Positions 8,099 through 16,876 of a DNA stretch of 64,000 nt are shown here, in pieces. The DNA lies in contig CANGZD010000001.1 in the NCBI GenBank assembly GCA_947458875.1, positions 161,498-225,497 of the forward strand. Reading direction: 5' to 3'. The notes under the pieces are model-generated. The model ran no database searches, was not told the origin of the DNA, and saw nothing but the letters and a program-made list of their open reading frames with translations. The DNA comes from Sphingobacteriaceae bacterium (GTDB taxonomy: Bacteria > Bacteroidota > Bacteroidia > Sphingobacteriales > Sphingobacteriaceae). Made by a program: the position numbers and the translations under genes. Position 1 is the first letter of the stretch. Every line of letters begins with the position of its first letter.

Positions 8099-8772
8099 AC
8101 GCTCAGCAACTGCTCAAAAAATCCCCCAATTTCACGTTTGCGATCAACTAAATGAATCTCCAAAATCCATTCACGTGGGTTCCCTGACTTATCTGGGCCA
8201 AACATATCGGTGAGGTTTTCGGGATGAATATAATTGTCTTTGATTTCTTTTTCCAGACGTTCGTGCGGAAAATGTCCGATGATATGCCCGGCCATGTGTC
8301 CGCCAAACTCCCAGCCGTATTTTTTCGATACGGAAACCACATGTGCATAATAATCGGCTCCCGTTAAGGAAGTCTTACTTGCATAAAATGCTTTGCATTC
8401 CTGCCAAATGGGTTCCAGATCGTTTTTCAGTTTCAGTTTAATCGGATCATTCCCTATTACATAAGTGCGGCCAAAATCTGCTTCCCATTCATCGAAAATG
8501 GGGCCAAAATCCAGAAAAAGGATCTCATCATCCCGTAAGGTTAAATTCGGTGGATTCTCATTGTAGGGAAGGAGCGTGTTCTTACCGGCCCGGATAATAC
8601 GTTTATGCCAGTATTTTTCTATGCCGAACAATTCTTTGGCCAGTTCAAACACCTCATCGTTCAGTTCTTCTTCGGTTTTACCGGCACAAATCAACCCTCG
8701 CTGTTCTAAGCTGTCGAAAAGTTGTAAAGCTTTTTGCTCAGCTTCAATCAGGTTCTGTTTGGTACTGGACAT
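8095..8772 (-). CDS. M24-family metallopeptidase-like protein
   Basis: A 225-residue pita-bread-fold protein. It retains the metal-binding pattern of M24 peptidases: Asp in ILFLDFGPIFDEWEADFGRT (two Asp, 12 apart), His in GHMAGHIIGHFPHE, and acidic residues in WILEIHLVDRKREIGGFFEQLL. The protein lacks the separate N-terminal domain of Xaa-Pro aminopeptidases, so the substrate is uncertain. It starts 2 bases after the ABC permease gene and is probably the last gene of that operon. Confidence 0.82.
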   Translation of the reverse strand: MSSTKQNLIEAEQKALQLFDSLEQRGLICAGKTEEELNDEVFELAKELFGIEKYWHKRIIRAGKNTLLPYNENPPNLTLRDDEILFLDFGPIFDEWEADFGRTYVIGNDPIKLKLKNDLEPIWQECKAFYASKTSLTGADYYAHVVSVSKKYGWEFGGHMAGHIIGHFPHERLEKEIKDNYIHPENLTDMFGPDKSGNPREWILEIHLVDRKREIGGFFEQLLSV

Positions 8773-8774
8773 CC

Positions 8775-10088
8775 TTATTCTTTATAAGTAAGCCATTTGG
8801 CCAATTCTTTAAAACTCACTTTTTTGCCGTACATCAAGATACCCACCCGGTAAATTCTTGCTGCCAGCCAGGTGGTAAATAAAAATCCAGCGATCAATAA
8901 CACCATAGATAAGGCTACTTCCCATGCGGGTACGCCAAAAGGCAGGCGAACCATCATCGCAATAGGCGAGGTGAACGGAATGATACTTAGCCAGAACGAA
9001 AGGGTACTGTCCGGATTGTTTACAATGAAACTAAAAGACATAATGTAAGTGAAAAGAAGGGGCATAGTGATCGGGAACATGAACTGCTGTGTTTCGGTCT
9101 CATTGTCGACAGCGGCCCCAATAGCGGCAAAAAGCGCACTGTATATAAGATATCCACCCAGGAAAAATACCAAGAAGCAGCCCAGGATATAAGGTAGATT
9201 TAAAGTCTGAATGGCATTTAATATTTTTGCCGCTGGTCCCTCCGCATTTACTTGCTCAATAGTTTTGCCAGCTTCGTTTACGCTAACCTCCGTTTTTACC
9301 TGATCGATTTTATCTTTTAGTAACAGTTTACCTGCAGCTCCCGTGAGCGTGGTTGACAATACGATCCATAAGATAAACTGAGTGAGTCCTACCAAACCAA
9401 CGCCAATGATTTTGCCCATCATCAGTTGGAAAGGTTTTACTGAAGAGATCACCACCTCTACGATCCGGCTGGTTTTTTCCTCGATCACCCCACGCATTAC
9501 CTGAGCACCGTAAATAAACAAGGAAATATAGATGAGAATAGCAGCAGCAAAGCCGATGGCATAAGCCGCTCCGGCACTGCTGTCTTTTTCGCCTTCTTCG
9601 CTCAATTCAATAGAATCGATGTTTACATCCGGATCGATTTCTTTAAGCGTAGCAGGATCTATACCCGCATCTTTCAATTGTTTGTTGCGTAACAAATCAT
9701 TGATCTGTTTCTCCATATTCGATACGGCCGATAGACCTGCTTTTTTGGTGGAGAATAATTCAATTTTCCCGTCACTTTCAATATTTGCAGGGATATAGAG
9801 CACAAATCCTTCGCCACTTTCGGTCGCTTCTTTTTTGGCAGCGTCTAAACTTTCTTTGGTGGTGATATAATTGACCGAGCTGTTATTTTTGAAATTCCCT
9901 GCAAAAATACCGCTCTCATCTATCACCTTTACCTGGGCTTTTTTGTCGCCACCTTTAACAGTAAGAAAGGCGATAAGGCCATACATGCCGATGATGAGTG
10001 CAGGTACCAGGAAGGTCATTACTAAAAATGATTTTTTCTTTACCCGGCTCAGGTATTCACGTTGAATAATCAGTAATATCTTGTTCAT
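8775..10088 (-). CDS. ABC-2 type exporter permease (NatB-like)
   Basis: A 437-residue membrane protein with one N-terminal helix after a basic start (REYLSRVKKKSF), a large extracytoplasmic domain of about 150 residues, and a cluster of five to six helices from about residue 175. This is the NatB/ABC-2 layout. It pairs with the ATPase gene 5 bases upstream to form an exporter. The substrate cannot be inferred; NatAB of Bacillus extrudes sodium, but related pairs have other roles. Confidence 0.85.
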   Translation of the reverse strand: MNKILLIIQREYLSRVKKKSFLVMTFLVPALIIGMYGLIAFLTVKGGDKKAQVKVIDESGIFAGNFKNNSSVNYITTKESLDAAKKEATESGEGFVLYIPANIESDGKIELFSTKKAGLSAVSNMEKQINDLLRNKQLKDAGIDPATLKEIDPDVNIDSIELSEEGEKDSSAGAAYAIGFAAAILIYISLFIYGAQVMRGVIEEKTSRIVEVVISSVKPFQLMMGKIIGVGLVGLTQFILWIVLSTTLTGAAGKLLLKDKIDQVKTEVSVNEAGKTIEQVNAEGPAAKILNAIQTLNLPYILGCFLVFFLGGYLIYSALFAAIGAAVDNETETQQFMFPITMPLLFTYIMSFSFIVNNPDSTLSFWLSIIPFTSPIAMMVRLPFGVPAWEVALSMVLLIAGFLFTTWLAARIYRVGILMYGKKVSFKELAKWLTYKE

Positions 10089-10093
10089 TGGGC

Positions 10094-10987
10094 TTAGCTT
10101 AATTGGGTTACTTTCTGAATGAAAATGTCGTTGATACTGGGTACCTGTTCTTTCAGTTCCAGAATTTGGATGCTGGGCAGCAGGTAGCTTAATAAATCAT
10201 TCGGCGTTTTACCTGCGGCAATTTTTACCGTTACGTTTTCGCTATCGGCAGGTTTAACGATGCTGAACAAACCGGCTTTTTCTGCTGGGAAAGCACCGCT
10301 GTAATTCAGGTGGAAGGTATTATCGCGATAGCTGTTTTTGATGTCCTTCACCTTGCCATCCAGAATTTTATGCGAACGGTTAATGAGCGCAATGCTGTCA
10401 CACAATTGCTCCACCGATTCCATCCGGTGGGTGGAGAAAATGATGGTGGTGCCCTTGCGGTTCAGCTCCAGAATCTCTTGGGTCACAATTTCGGCATTCA
10501 CCGGGTCGAAACCGGAAAAAGGTTCATCGAGGATGATGAGTTCGGGCTCGTGCAAAACGGTGGCTACAAACTGCACCTTTTGCTGCATGCCCTTGCTCAA
10601 GTCTTCCACTTTTTTATCCCACCAGGTTTGCATGTCCATTTTCTCGAACCAGTATTTGATGCGCTTGATGGCTTCGCTTCTGGATAAGCCTTTTAGTTGG
10701 GCCAGGTAAAGGGCCTGCTCCCCAATGGTCATTTTTTTATACAAGCCGCGTTCTTCGGGCAAGTAACCGATCTTGGAAATATGGTCCGGATTCAGTTTTT
10801 CACCATTAAAATACACTTCTCCTTGGTCTGGAGCGGTGATCTGGTTAATGATACGGATGAGCGAGGTTTTGCCCGCTCCATTAGGCCCTAAAAGGCCAAA
10901 AATACTGCCCTTTTCTACCTCAAGGCTCACGCCGTCGAGGGCACGGTGCTGGGCATATTGTTTAACAATGTTTTTGATACTGAGCAT
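10094..10987 (-). CDS. ABC transporter ATP-binding protein (NatA-like)
   Basis: The ORF track extends into a neighbouring terminator; the ATG at 10987 starts directly with the NBD (MLSIKNIVKQYAQHRALDG), giving 297 residues. Walker A is GPNGAGKTS, signature LSKGMQQKVQ, Walker B LIILDEPFSG and switch His in IFSTHRM. A C-terminal domain of about 80 residues follows, as in NatA/DUF4162 ATPases. It drives the permease encoded next. Confidence 0.9.
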   Translation of the reverse strand: MLSIKNIVKQYAQHRALDGVSLEVEKGSIFGLLGPNGAGKTSLIRIINQITAPDQGEVYFNGEKLNPDHISKIGYLPEERGLYKKMTIGEQALYLAQLKGLSRSEAIKRIKYWFEKMDMQTWWDKKVEDLSKGMQQKVQFVATVLHEPELIILDEPFSGFDPVNAEIVTQEILELNRKGTTIIFSTHRMESVEQLCDSIALINRSHKILDGKVKDIKNSYRDNTFHLNYSGAFPAEKAGLFSIVKPADSENVTVKIAAGKTPNDLLSYLLPSIQILELKEQVPSINDIFIQKVTQLS

Positions 10988-11037
10988 AGTTCGATTTGAT
11001 GCTTTGAATTTAGATAAAAGCCATTGGGAAACGTTAC

Positions 11038-11063
11038 AAAAAAAAGCCCCGAATAATCGGGGC
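11038..11063 (-). terminator. Terminator after dnaJ
   Basis: On the minus strand a perfect 7-bp stem (GCCCCGA / TCGGGGC, 4-base loop) is followed by eight T. It separates grpE-dnaJ from the ABC exporter operon. Confidence 0.88.
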
Positions 11064-11069
11064 CAATAT

Positions 11070-12224
11070 TTAACCAAAATATTCCTTCATTCGTTCAAAG
11101 AATGATTTTTCAGACTTACCCGGTTGTGGTTTAAAATTTGGCGAGTCCTGTAGTTTTTCTAAAGTTTCTCGCTCCTCTTTTGATAAAGCTTTCGGCGTCC
11201 AGATGTTTACATAGATCAATTGGTCGCCGCGGTGGTAAGAATTCACTTCCGGAATACCTTTACCTTTCAGTCGCAAGATCTTACCACCCTGGGTGCCCGG
11301 CTCAATTTTGATCTTGGCCTTGCCGTCGATGGTGGGTACTTCCACACTGGCGCCGATTGCCGCATCCACAAAGCTGATGTGCAGGTCGTAGATGATATGG
11401 TTCCCATCACGCTTCAGCGTTTCATGCGGAATTTCTTCAATTAAAATAATTAGATCACCCGGAACGCCACCACGTGGGGCTGCATTTCCCTTGCCACTCA
11501 TGGAAAGCTGCATGCCTTCGCTCACGCCGGCCGGGATCTGGATGCTGATGGTTTCTTCCCCACGGCTCAATCCCTCACCTTGGCAGCTACCACATTTAGC
11601 AGTAATTTGCGTACCCTCACCGTTACAGGTTGGACAGGTACTGGTGGTTTGCATCTGGCCTAAAATGGTATTGGTTACACGGCGTACGGCTCCACTACCT
11701 CCGCAAGTGCGGCAGGTATTAAATGAAGATTTATCTTTTGCACCCGTACCGTCGCAGGTTTGGCAAACTACCTGTTTGTTTACTTTAATTTTTTTGTCGG
11801 CACCTTTGGCAATTTCTTCTAAAGTCAGTTTTACTTTGATGCGAAGATTACTACCACGGCTTACCCGGCGTCCACCTCTGGAGGATTGACCGCCACCAAA
11901 GAAACTCTCAAAAGGGCTGCCGCCACCGAAGATGTCACCAAACTGGCTGAAAATATCTTCCATGTTCATGCTGCCACCGCCAAAACCACCGGCACCGGCT
12001 GCATTTCCAGCATGTCCGAACTGATCGTAACGCTGTTTCTTTTCCGGATTACTCAAAACCTCGTAAGCTTCAGCTGCTTCCTTGAATTTTTCTTCAGCAG
12101 CTTTGTCATCAGGGTTTTTATCCGGATGGTATTTAATAGCCAGTTTGCGATAGGCTTTTTTAATTTCCTCTGCATTGGCATTTCGGGCAACCCCGAGTAC
12201 GTCGTAATAATCTCTTTTTGCCAT
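11070..12224 (-). CDS. dnaJ: Chaperone DnaJ (Hsp40)
   Basis: Co-chaperone that stimulates DnaK ATPase and delivers unfolded clients. The 384-residue protein has an N-terminal J domain with the HPD tripeptide (YHPDKNPDD, about residue 33), a Gly/Phe-rich linker (residues 75-120), four CxxCxGxG zinc repeats ([32 protein letters not shown]) and the C-terminal substrate-binding domain. It starts 2 bases after grpE, forming a grpE-dnaJ heat-shock operon; dnaK is not in the window. Confidence 0.97.
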   Translation of the reverse strand: MAKRDYYDVLGVARNANAEEIKKAYRKLAIKYHPDKNPDDKAAEEKFKEAAEAYEVLSNPEKKQRYDQFGHAGNAAGAGGFGGGSMNMEDIFSQFGDIFGGGSPFESFFGGGQSSRGGRRVSRGSNLRIKVKLTLEEIAKGADKKIKVNKQVVCQTCDGTGAKDKSSFNTCRTCGGSGAVRRVTNTILGQMQTTSTCPTCNGEGTQITAKCGSCQGEGLSRGEETISIQIPAGVSEGMQLSMSGKGNAAPRGGVPGDLIILIEEIPHETLKRDGNHIIYDLHISFVDAAIGASVEVPTIDGKAKIKIEPGTQGGKILRLKGKGIPEVNSYHRGDQLIYVNIWTPKALSKEERETLEKLQDSPNFKPQPGKSEKSFFERMKEYFG

Positions 12225-12226
12225 GA

Positions 12227-12754
12227 TTATTGTCCTACCACTACTTTTGCAAAACGGATCACCTTGTCATTCAGGTAGTATCCTTTTTCCAGTTCGTCGA
12301 TATTTTTGCCTTTTAAGTCCCCAGTAGGAGCCGGGATATTGGTAATGGCCTCGTGCAAATCTGCATCAAAAGCTTTGCCCTTGGCTTCCATTTCTTTCAG
12401 TCCCTGTTGGTTTAAAATATTTTTCAGTTTATGCTGTACCAGAGCAACGCCTTCTTTTACGGCATTAATTTCTGTGGCAGTTTCCATCGCTTTCAGTGCC
12501 CGTTCAAAATCATCCAACACAGGCAAGAGCGATATCATCACCTCCTTGCCGGCAGTTTGTAATAATTCCATACGTTCTTTGCTCGTACGGCGTTTAAAAT
12601 TGTCGAATTCGGCATATAAGCGAAGATATTTATCGTTGGCCTCAGCCAATTCTGCACTCAATTTTTGCAGTGTTTCGTCCGGATTTACTTTACTCGTTTG
12701 TTTTTCTGCTTTTGTAGCCGGTGCTGCTTTGGTATTTTTTTTCGTTTTCGACAT
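12227..12754 (-). CDS. grpE: Nucleotide exchange factor GrpE
   Basis: Releases ADP from DnaK. The 175-residue protein has a Lys-rich low-complexity N-terminus (about 30 residues), a long helix that starts around [25 protein letters not shown], and the C-terminal beta domain ending in the family motif ([15 protein letters not shown]). It heads the grpE-dnaJ operon, with a good promoter candidate directly upstream. Confidence 0.96.
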   Translation of the reverse strand: MSKTKKNTKAAPATKAEKQTSKVNPDETLQKLSAELAEANDKYLRLYAEFDNFKRRTSKERMELLQTAGKEVMISLLPVLDDFERALKAMETATEINAVKEGVALVQHKLKNILNQQGLKEMEAKGKAFDADLHEAITNIPAPTGDLKGKNIDELEKGYYLNDKVIRFAKVVVGQ

Positions 12755-12781
12755 GTTTCAAAATTCTTTGCCCTTAATAGT

Positions 12782-12814
12782 CAAAATTATTGCCAATATG
12801 GCTTTTGCGACAAG
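12782..12814 (-). promoter_or_regulatory. Promoter of grpE-dnaJ with overlapping palindrome
   Basis: On the minus strand CTTG (12811-12814) is followed after 21 bases by TAATTTTG (12782-12789), a full Bacteroidota promoter with a leader of about 22 bases. The -33 element lies inside the palindrome GACAGCTTGTC (12809-12819), which could be an operator. Confidence 0.65.
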
Positions 12815-12872
12815 CTGTCAGATAATGTTCATTTTTAGCTAACAAAGTGTCGCTAAATCTAATATAGAAAGC

Positions 12873-13553
12873 TTAAATACTCGCATTTTCTACTACCGAA
12901 CCATTTTCACATTTGATGATGCGAGAAGGGAAGGTGCGAATAATGTGGTAGTCGTGGGTAGCCAGCAAGACGGCGGTTCCAGACTGGCTGATCTGACGCA
13001 GGAGCATGGTAATTTCTTCAGAAGTTTCTGGATCGAGGTGCCCGGTTGGCTCATCGGCCAAAATTAGCTCAGGATGATTTAGCAGTGCTCTGGCAATGAC
13101 TACTCTTTGTTGTTCGCCTCCCGAAAGTTCAAATGGCATTTTTTGAATTTTTGAACGCAAACCTACTTGATCCAATACTTCTCTAATTCGGGCGGCAATC
13201 TCAGCTTCATTGGTCCATCCGGTGGCTTGAAGCACGAATTCTAAGTTTTTTTCAACCGAACGATCAGTTAATAGCTGAAAATCCTGAAATACAATCCCCA
13301 GTTTACGTCTTAAGAACGGAACTTCATTGTCAGTCAGTTTTTTTAGGTCGTAACCAGCGACCGTGCCGCTACCAGTTTTGATGTGCAGATCTCCGTAAAT
13401 GATTTTCAATAAACTGCTTTTTCCAGAGCCGGTTTGGCCAATAAGGTAAACAAACTCACTCTTGTCGAGGTGTAGGTTTACCCTCGATAATACCAGTTGG
13501 TTTTGTTGAAAAACATCTACATCAGTTAATCTGATAAGGGATTGATCTGTCAT
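12873..13553 (-). CDS. ftsE: FtsE-like cell-division ABC ATPase
   Basis: A 226-residue ATPase with Walker A GQTGSGKSSLLK, Q-loop FQDFQLLTDRSVEKN, signature LSGGEQQRVVIARAL, Walker B LILADEPTGHLD and His switch LLATHDYHI. The sequence between the Q-loop and signature, and the short length, fit FtsE/LolD-type enzymes. FtsE with FtsX controls peptidoglycan hydrolases at the septum. No ftsX lies beside it, so the pairing is inferred from sequence style only; LolD-like is the alternative. It begins one base after the preceding 67-aa gene. Confidence 0.8.
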   Translation of the reverse strand: MTDQSLIRLTDVDVFQQNQLVLSRVNLHLDKSEFVYLIGQTGSGKSSLLKIIYGDLHIKTGSGTVAGYDLKKLTDNEVPFLRRKLGIVFQDFQLLTDRSVEKNLEFVLQATGWTNEAEIAARIREVLDQVGLRSKIQKMPFELSGGEQQRVVIARALLNHPELILADEPTGHLDPETSEEITMLLRQISQSGTAVLLATHDYHIIRTFPSRIIKCENGSVVENASI

Positions 13554-13554
13554 A

Positions 13555-13758
13555 TTAAATTTCTAGTTTGAGGATCTGGCCAAACGGAAGTTCATTAATT
13601 TTTTTCATGATGTATTCAGCATGCTCACCCAATCCAATCTTATCGAGCGATTTATCGGGGCGATCTACCCTGAAATAAGCCAAAAGGGTAAAATGCTCGT
13701 CCCGCAACTGCACATAGTCGGGTATTTTAGCTACTCCTTTTACTTTGATAATATACAT
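13555..13758 (-). CDS. Uncharacterised 67-residue protein
   Basis: A small soluble protein without membrane segments or Cys residues. The sequence begins MYIIKVKGVAKIPDYV and alternates short beta-like stretches with charged turns (FRVDRPDKSLDKIGLG), ending in a hydrophobic strand. It sits 13 bases after the acyl-CoA reductase gene and one base before ftsE, so it is very likely a real gene in that operon. I do not recognise the family. Confidence 0.75.
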   Translation of the reverse strand: MYIIKVKGVAKIPDYVQLRDEHFTLLAYFRVDRPDKSLDKIGLGEHAEYIMKKINELPFGQILKLEI

Positions 13759-13771
13759 CGGATCAAAGTTA

Positions 13772-14827
13772 TCATTTTCCAGGAATTGTATCGATGTCCT
13801 TTAGTAAGAAATCCATCACATTAAGTCCATCTGCATAATCCCAAAGCCGGGGTTTTTGAGTAGCCCCTAAAGCCACCACCTGATTGCTCACATTTAATGA
13901 GTGCATGCAGGCAATGCATTGGATCTCTTCACGCTGCTCCATCAGCTGTTTACACAAGTCCTCTTCATTTTCATAAGTTTCGTAGTGTAAAACTGCTAAA
14001 GCTGAGGCTAGTTTTTCGTCTTCTTTGACTAGCAAAAAACCATTATCCAAGTGTGGTTCACCATTTACTAATAATATAGACTTATTGTAATCGTAATTAT
14101 TCAGGTATTTATGGTGCTGACTCAATTGCTGGAAAGGTTGAATCGCTTCAAAAAAAGTATCGAATTTGTAATTTTTTGGAACCATTATTTTAGACACATT
14201 TCTGCATCCCAATCCAAAATAATCGAAAATATCGTTCCCTAAAGCTTGTAGCTCTTTAGCACTTTCATCGCCTCTAATGATACCGATGCTATTTCTGTTT
14301 TTGCGGATGATATGGGGCACTTTGCTGAAATAATATTCGAAATAGCGGGAAGAGTTATTACTGCCAGTCGCGATAACCGCATCGAAATTTTCCAGTTTTT
14401 CTACATAACTGATCTGCTGCTCAAAAGTGGGCTCCAGCTTACAGAGTTTTTGAAGTACATAAGGCAGCAATTGTTGGTCTTGAGAGGAACACTTAATCAA
14501 AGCAACATGACCGGCGGCTAATACACACAAAACATCATGGAAGCCGACTAAAGGAATATTGCCAGCCAAAATTAGACCTACTCTTTTAGGACTTTGAGGG
14601 CTTGGAAGATGAGCCCAGGAGCTTTTCCATTCCTTCAAGGCTTCTTTGTTCAGCATTTCTGCCAGGGCATCGATTGATTTTTCGACGAAGCTTTCAGTGA
14701 ACCAAGCGTTTTGTTGAACAGCAAGCTTGATTTGTCGTTCCAATTCGGGGTCTTTTTTTCTTAAAAGATTGCCCAAAGCCGCCAAGGCCTCCCATCTTTT
14801 TTCTGTGTCTGAATTCGTTTTACCCAT
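13772..14827 (-). CDS. LuxC-like acyl-CoA reductase
   Basis: I choose the ATG at 14827 (351 residues) over a GTG at 14878. The protein belongs to the LuxC/acyl-CoA reductase branch of the aldehyde dehydrogenase superfamily: VGLILAGNIPLVGFHDVLCVL near residue 85, AVIATGSNNSSRYFEYYF near 165, and a candidate nucleophilic Cys in FGLGCRNVSKI near 215. LuxC reduces activated fatty acids to aldehydes. There are no lux genes here. A divergent 4Fe-4S ferredoxin gene and a downstream ftsE-type gene are its neighbours. Confidence 0.82.
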   Translation of the reverse strand: MGKTNSDTEKRWEALAALGNLLRKKDPELERQIKLAVQQNAWFTESFVEKSIDALAEMLNKEALKEWKSSWAHLPSPQSPKRVGLILAGNIPLVGFHDVLCVLAAGHVALIKCSSQDQQLLPYVLQKLCKLEPTFEQQISYVEKLENFDAVIATGSNNSSRYFEYYFSKVPHIIRKNRNSIGIIRGDESAKELQALGNDIFDYFGLGCRNVSKIMVPKNYKFDTFFEAIQPFQQLSQHHKYLNNYDYNKSILLVNGEPHLDNGFLLVKEDEKLASALAVLHYETYENEEDLCKQLMEQREEIQCIACMHSLNVSNQVVALGATQKPRLWDYADGLNVMDFLLKDIDTIPGK

Positions 14828-14846
14828 CAAAAATCTCCAAGTTTCA

Positions 14847-14854
14847 TATATTTG
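14847..14854 (+). promoter_or_regulatory. Candidate -7 box of the 4Fe-4S ferredoxin gene
   Basis: TATATTTG fits TAnnTTTG and would start a leader of about 65 bases. A box for the divergent acyl-CoA reductase (TAATTTTG, minus strand 14890-14897) overlaps this leader, so the two genes may compete for transcription. Neither has a clear -33. Confidence 0.35.
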
Positions 14855-14924
14855 TATGTTTTTATAAATGCCTTGCACACATTGTGTCGCAAAATTAAAT
14901 TTACAATTAGAATTAATTCATAAG

Positions 14925-15275
14925 ATGGCAATTAAAATTACTGACGAATGTATCAACTGCGGAGCCTGCGAGCCCGAGTGTCCAAATAATGCGATTTACG
15001 ATGCCGGAGCAGCCTGGCGTTTTTCTGACGGTACCGGCTTACGCGGACTAATTGATTTCGGTGGTCAGCAAATTGATGCTGAAGAAACCCGTGCTGCTAT
15101 CTCAGACGAAGTTTATTACATCGTTTCTGATAAATGTACCGAATGTGTAGGTTTTCACGATGAACCACAATGTGCTGCTGTTTGCCCGGTGGATTGCTGT
15201 GTGGATGATGAGAATGTACGTGAAACAGAAGAGCAATTGCTGGCCAAGAAAGCCTGGCTGCACTTAGATGCTTAA
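14925..15275 (+). CDS. Ferredoxin with two [4Fe-4S] clusters
   Basis: The ATG at 14925 gives 116 residues starting MAIKITDECINCG. Cluster motifs are CINCGACEPEC followed by P, and the second set C-x2-C-x8-C-x3-C (CTECVGFHDEPQCAAVCP). This is the 2[4Fe-4S] ferredoxin type with an insertion between clusters (about 50 residues). It is a soluble low-potential electron carrier. It is transcribed away from the LuxC-like reductase, and its terminator lies within the 3' end of the convergent stress-protein gene. Confidence 0.92.
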   Translation: MAIKITDECINCGACEPECPNNAIYDAGAAWRFSDGTGLRGLIDFGGQQIDAEETRAAISDEVYYIVSDKCTECVGFHDEPQCAAVCPVDCCVDDENVRETEEQLLAKKAWLHLDA

Positions 15276-15284
15276 TCAGAAATA

Positions 15285-15794
15285 TTAAATTTTTGGAAGC
15301 TCCGGATTTTCATTCGGGGCTTTTTTATTTTTTTGAGTTGGAATAATCAATACCGGACAATGCGCCTTCCTTGCTACGCCCTCCGCTATACTTCCTGCAA
15401 TAAAATGATCAATTCCCGTTCTACCGTGGGTACCAAGAATAATCAGGTCAGCTTTCCATTCTTCAGCCAAATCTAAAATTTCACTTTTCACATTACCCAT
15501 TTTGACGAAGGTGTAAATCTGCACCTGGTCGCTCATCCTTTTGCTGATCCGGTCGAAAAGTGCTTTTGTACTCTCTTCCTGCATGGTCATCAGGTCTGCC
15601 ATGATATTGGGGGCTTCACCCACCACCATATTTCCAACATAGGTGGGGATAGCAGGAGGTTCGAGTACATGCACCAGCCCAACTTTCGCTTTCAACAATA
15701 CGGCCAAATGGTAACCATACAACCATGCCTTCTCGGAATAAGCGCTTTCTTCTACAGCAATTAAAATCCGATCTAATTTGAGTCCTTGTTTCAT
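15285..15794 (-). CDS. Universal stress protein (UspA family)
   Basis: The ATG at 15794 gives 169 residues. The protein starts with the usual first strand (LDRILIAVEESAYSEKA) and carries the ATP-binding motif G-2x-G-9x-G-S (GTHGRTGIDHFIAGS) followed by AHCPVLIIP. It is a single-domain, probably ATP-binding Usp. The last 14 residues (KKAPNENPELPKI) are a polar tail encoded by DNA that doubles as the terminator of the convergent ferredoxin gene. Confidence 0.92.
   Translation of the reverse strand: MKQGLKLDRILIAVEESAYSEKAWLYGYHLAVLLKAKVGLVHVLEPPAIPTYVGNMVVGEAPNIMADLMTMQEESTKALFDRISKRMSDQVQIYTFVKMGNVKSEILDLAEEWKADLIILGTHGRTGIDHFIAGSIAEGVARKAHCPVLIIPTQKNKKAPNENPELPKI
15298..15327 (+). terminator. 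Terminator of the 4Fe-4S ferredoxin gene
   Basis: Stem AGCTCCG / CGGGGCT (one G-T pair) followed by TTTTTTA. It lies inside the 3' coding end of the convergent usp gene. Confidence 0.7.
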
Positions 15795-15876
15795 AAAGTA
15801 ATAACGAAAAATCACGCATTTTGATTGTTTTCGGTCATCAAACAAAATTCTATGCAAAAACTGCTTAATTTGTGCT

Positions 15877-16677
15877 ATGAAATCTCAGTTCGGAATTTGC
15901 AGGGTAAGTATCGCCCCCATTCGTGCCGAAGCATCAGACAGGAGTGAAATTTACACTCAACTCTTGTTTGGCGATGCTTTTGAAATCATAGAAAGTTTAG
16001 AGAAATGGATGCGCATCAGGACTTTATATGATACTTATGAAGGATGGATAGATCCCAAGCAGGCTATCCACATTTCAGCTGAAGAATTTAAAAAATGGCC
16101 TGATCAAAAATGGATCATTGGTTTAGATCGTTTGCCGAGGGCGATCAAGCCAAATGGCGAACCTATTTACCTGGTTCCGGGTTGTACCCTACCTAATTTT
16201 GAAAATAATCAATTCAACTTCGGAGGAGAAACGTATCAATTCGAAGGTCAGGCGATCTTGCCTGAGCCGGGTAAATTTGCTGCTGAATTGGAAAAAGTAT
16301 CTCTTTTTTATCTGAATTCGCCATATCTGTGGGGCGGAAGGACCCCTTGGGGAATTGATTGCTCCGGTTTAACTCAACTGGTTTACAAACATTTCGGAAT
16401 GCGTATTTTGCGTGATGCTGCACAGCAGGCAACACAGGGGGAAACTGTTGATTTTCTGACCGCCGCAAAGCCTGGCGATTTGGCTTTTTTTGATAACGCA
16501 GAAGGCAGGATTATTCATGTGGGCATATTGCTCGGTCAAGATCGGATCATTCATGCTTCCGGAAGGGTGAAGATCGATCCAATCGATCACCAGGGGATTT
16601 ATAGTGAAGAGTTGGGTAAGCACAGCCACAAACTGCGAATTATTAAACGATTTTCCCAAATTCCAGTGTATCGATAA
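15877..16677 (+). CDS. NlpC/P60 (C40) cell-wall peptidase with SH3 domain
   Basis: A 266-residue protein with an N-terminal bacterial SH3-like region (residues 1-70, ending [10 protein letters not shown]) and a C-terminal NlpC/P60 domain. The catalytic Cys is in [13 protein letters not shown] (near 163) and the His in [10 protein letters not shown]. This resembles Bacillus dipeptidyl-peptidase VI, which cleaves gamma-D-Glu-diamino acid bonds in murein peptides. No signal peptide is seen, which suggests cytoplasmic murein-peptide recycling. Its 3' end overlaps the convergent VF530 gene by 35 bases. Confidence 0.9.
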   Translation: MKSQFGICRVSIAPIRAEASDRSEIYTQLLFGDAFEIIESLEKWMRIRTLYDTYEGWIDPKQAIHISAEEFKKWPDQKWIIGLDRLPRAIKPNGEPIYLVPGCTLPNFENNQFNFGGETYQFEGQAILPEPGKFAAELEKVSLFYLNSPYLWGGRTPWGIDCSGLTQLVYKHFGMRILRDAAQQATQGETVDFLTAAKPGDLAFFDNAEGRIIHVGILLGQDRIIHASGRVKIDPIDHQGIYSEELGKHSHKLRIIKRFSQIPVYR

Positions 16678-16876
16678 ATAGTTTCTCTACTTTTTTGCGT
16701 GCCCAATCAGTTTTACGCAAGAACTTAAGACTCGATTTGATGCTTGGTTTGGAATGAAAACAGTTAATTCTGATCAATTCATCTAATTCCTGCCAAGTAT
16801 AATGCATCAACAGGTACCGTAAAACTTGTTCTAAGGTTTTTCCGTGAAGCGGATTATTTTTCTGCGTTACTTCCAT
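16643..16876 (-). CDS. VF530 (DUF2132) family small protein
   Basis: A 77-residue protein matching the VF530 family: [33 protein letters not shown], followed by [26 protein letters not shown]. Family members are small helical proteins reported to bind DNA. The start overlaps the end of the WD40 gene by 23 bases, pointing to translational coupling, and the 3' end overlaps the convergent NlpC/P60 gene. Confidence 0.85.
   Translation of the reverse strand: MEVTQKNNPLHGKTLEQVLRYLLMHYTWQELDELIRINCFHSKPSIKSSLKFLRKTDWARKKVEKLFIDTLEFGKIV

Noticed and set aside
12783-12871. A CIRCE element upstream of grpE
   Set aside because: The inverted repeats present do not match TTAGCACTC-N9-GAGTGCTAA.
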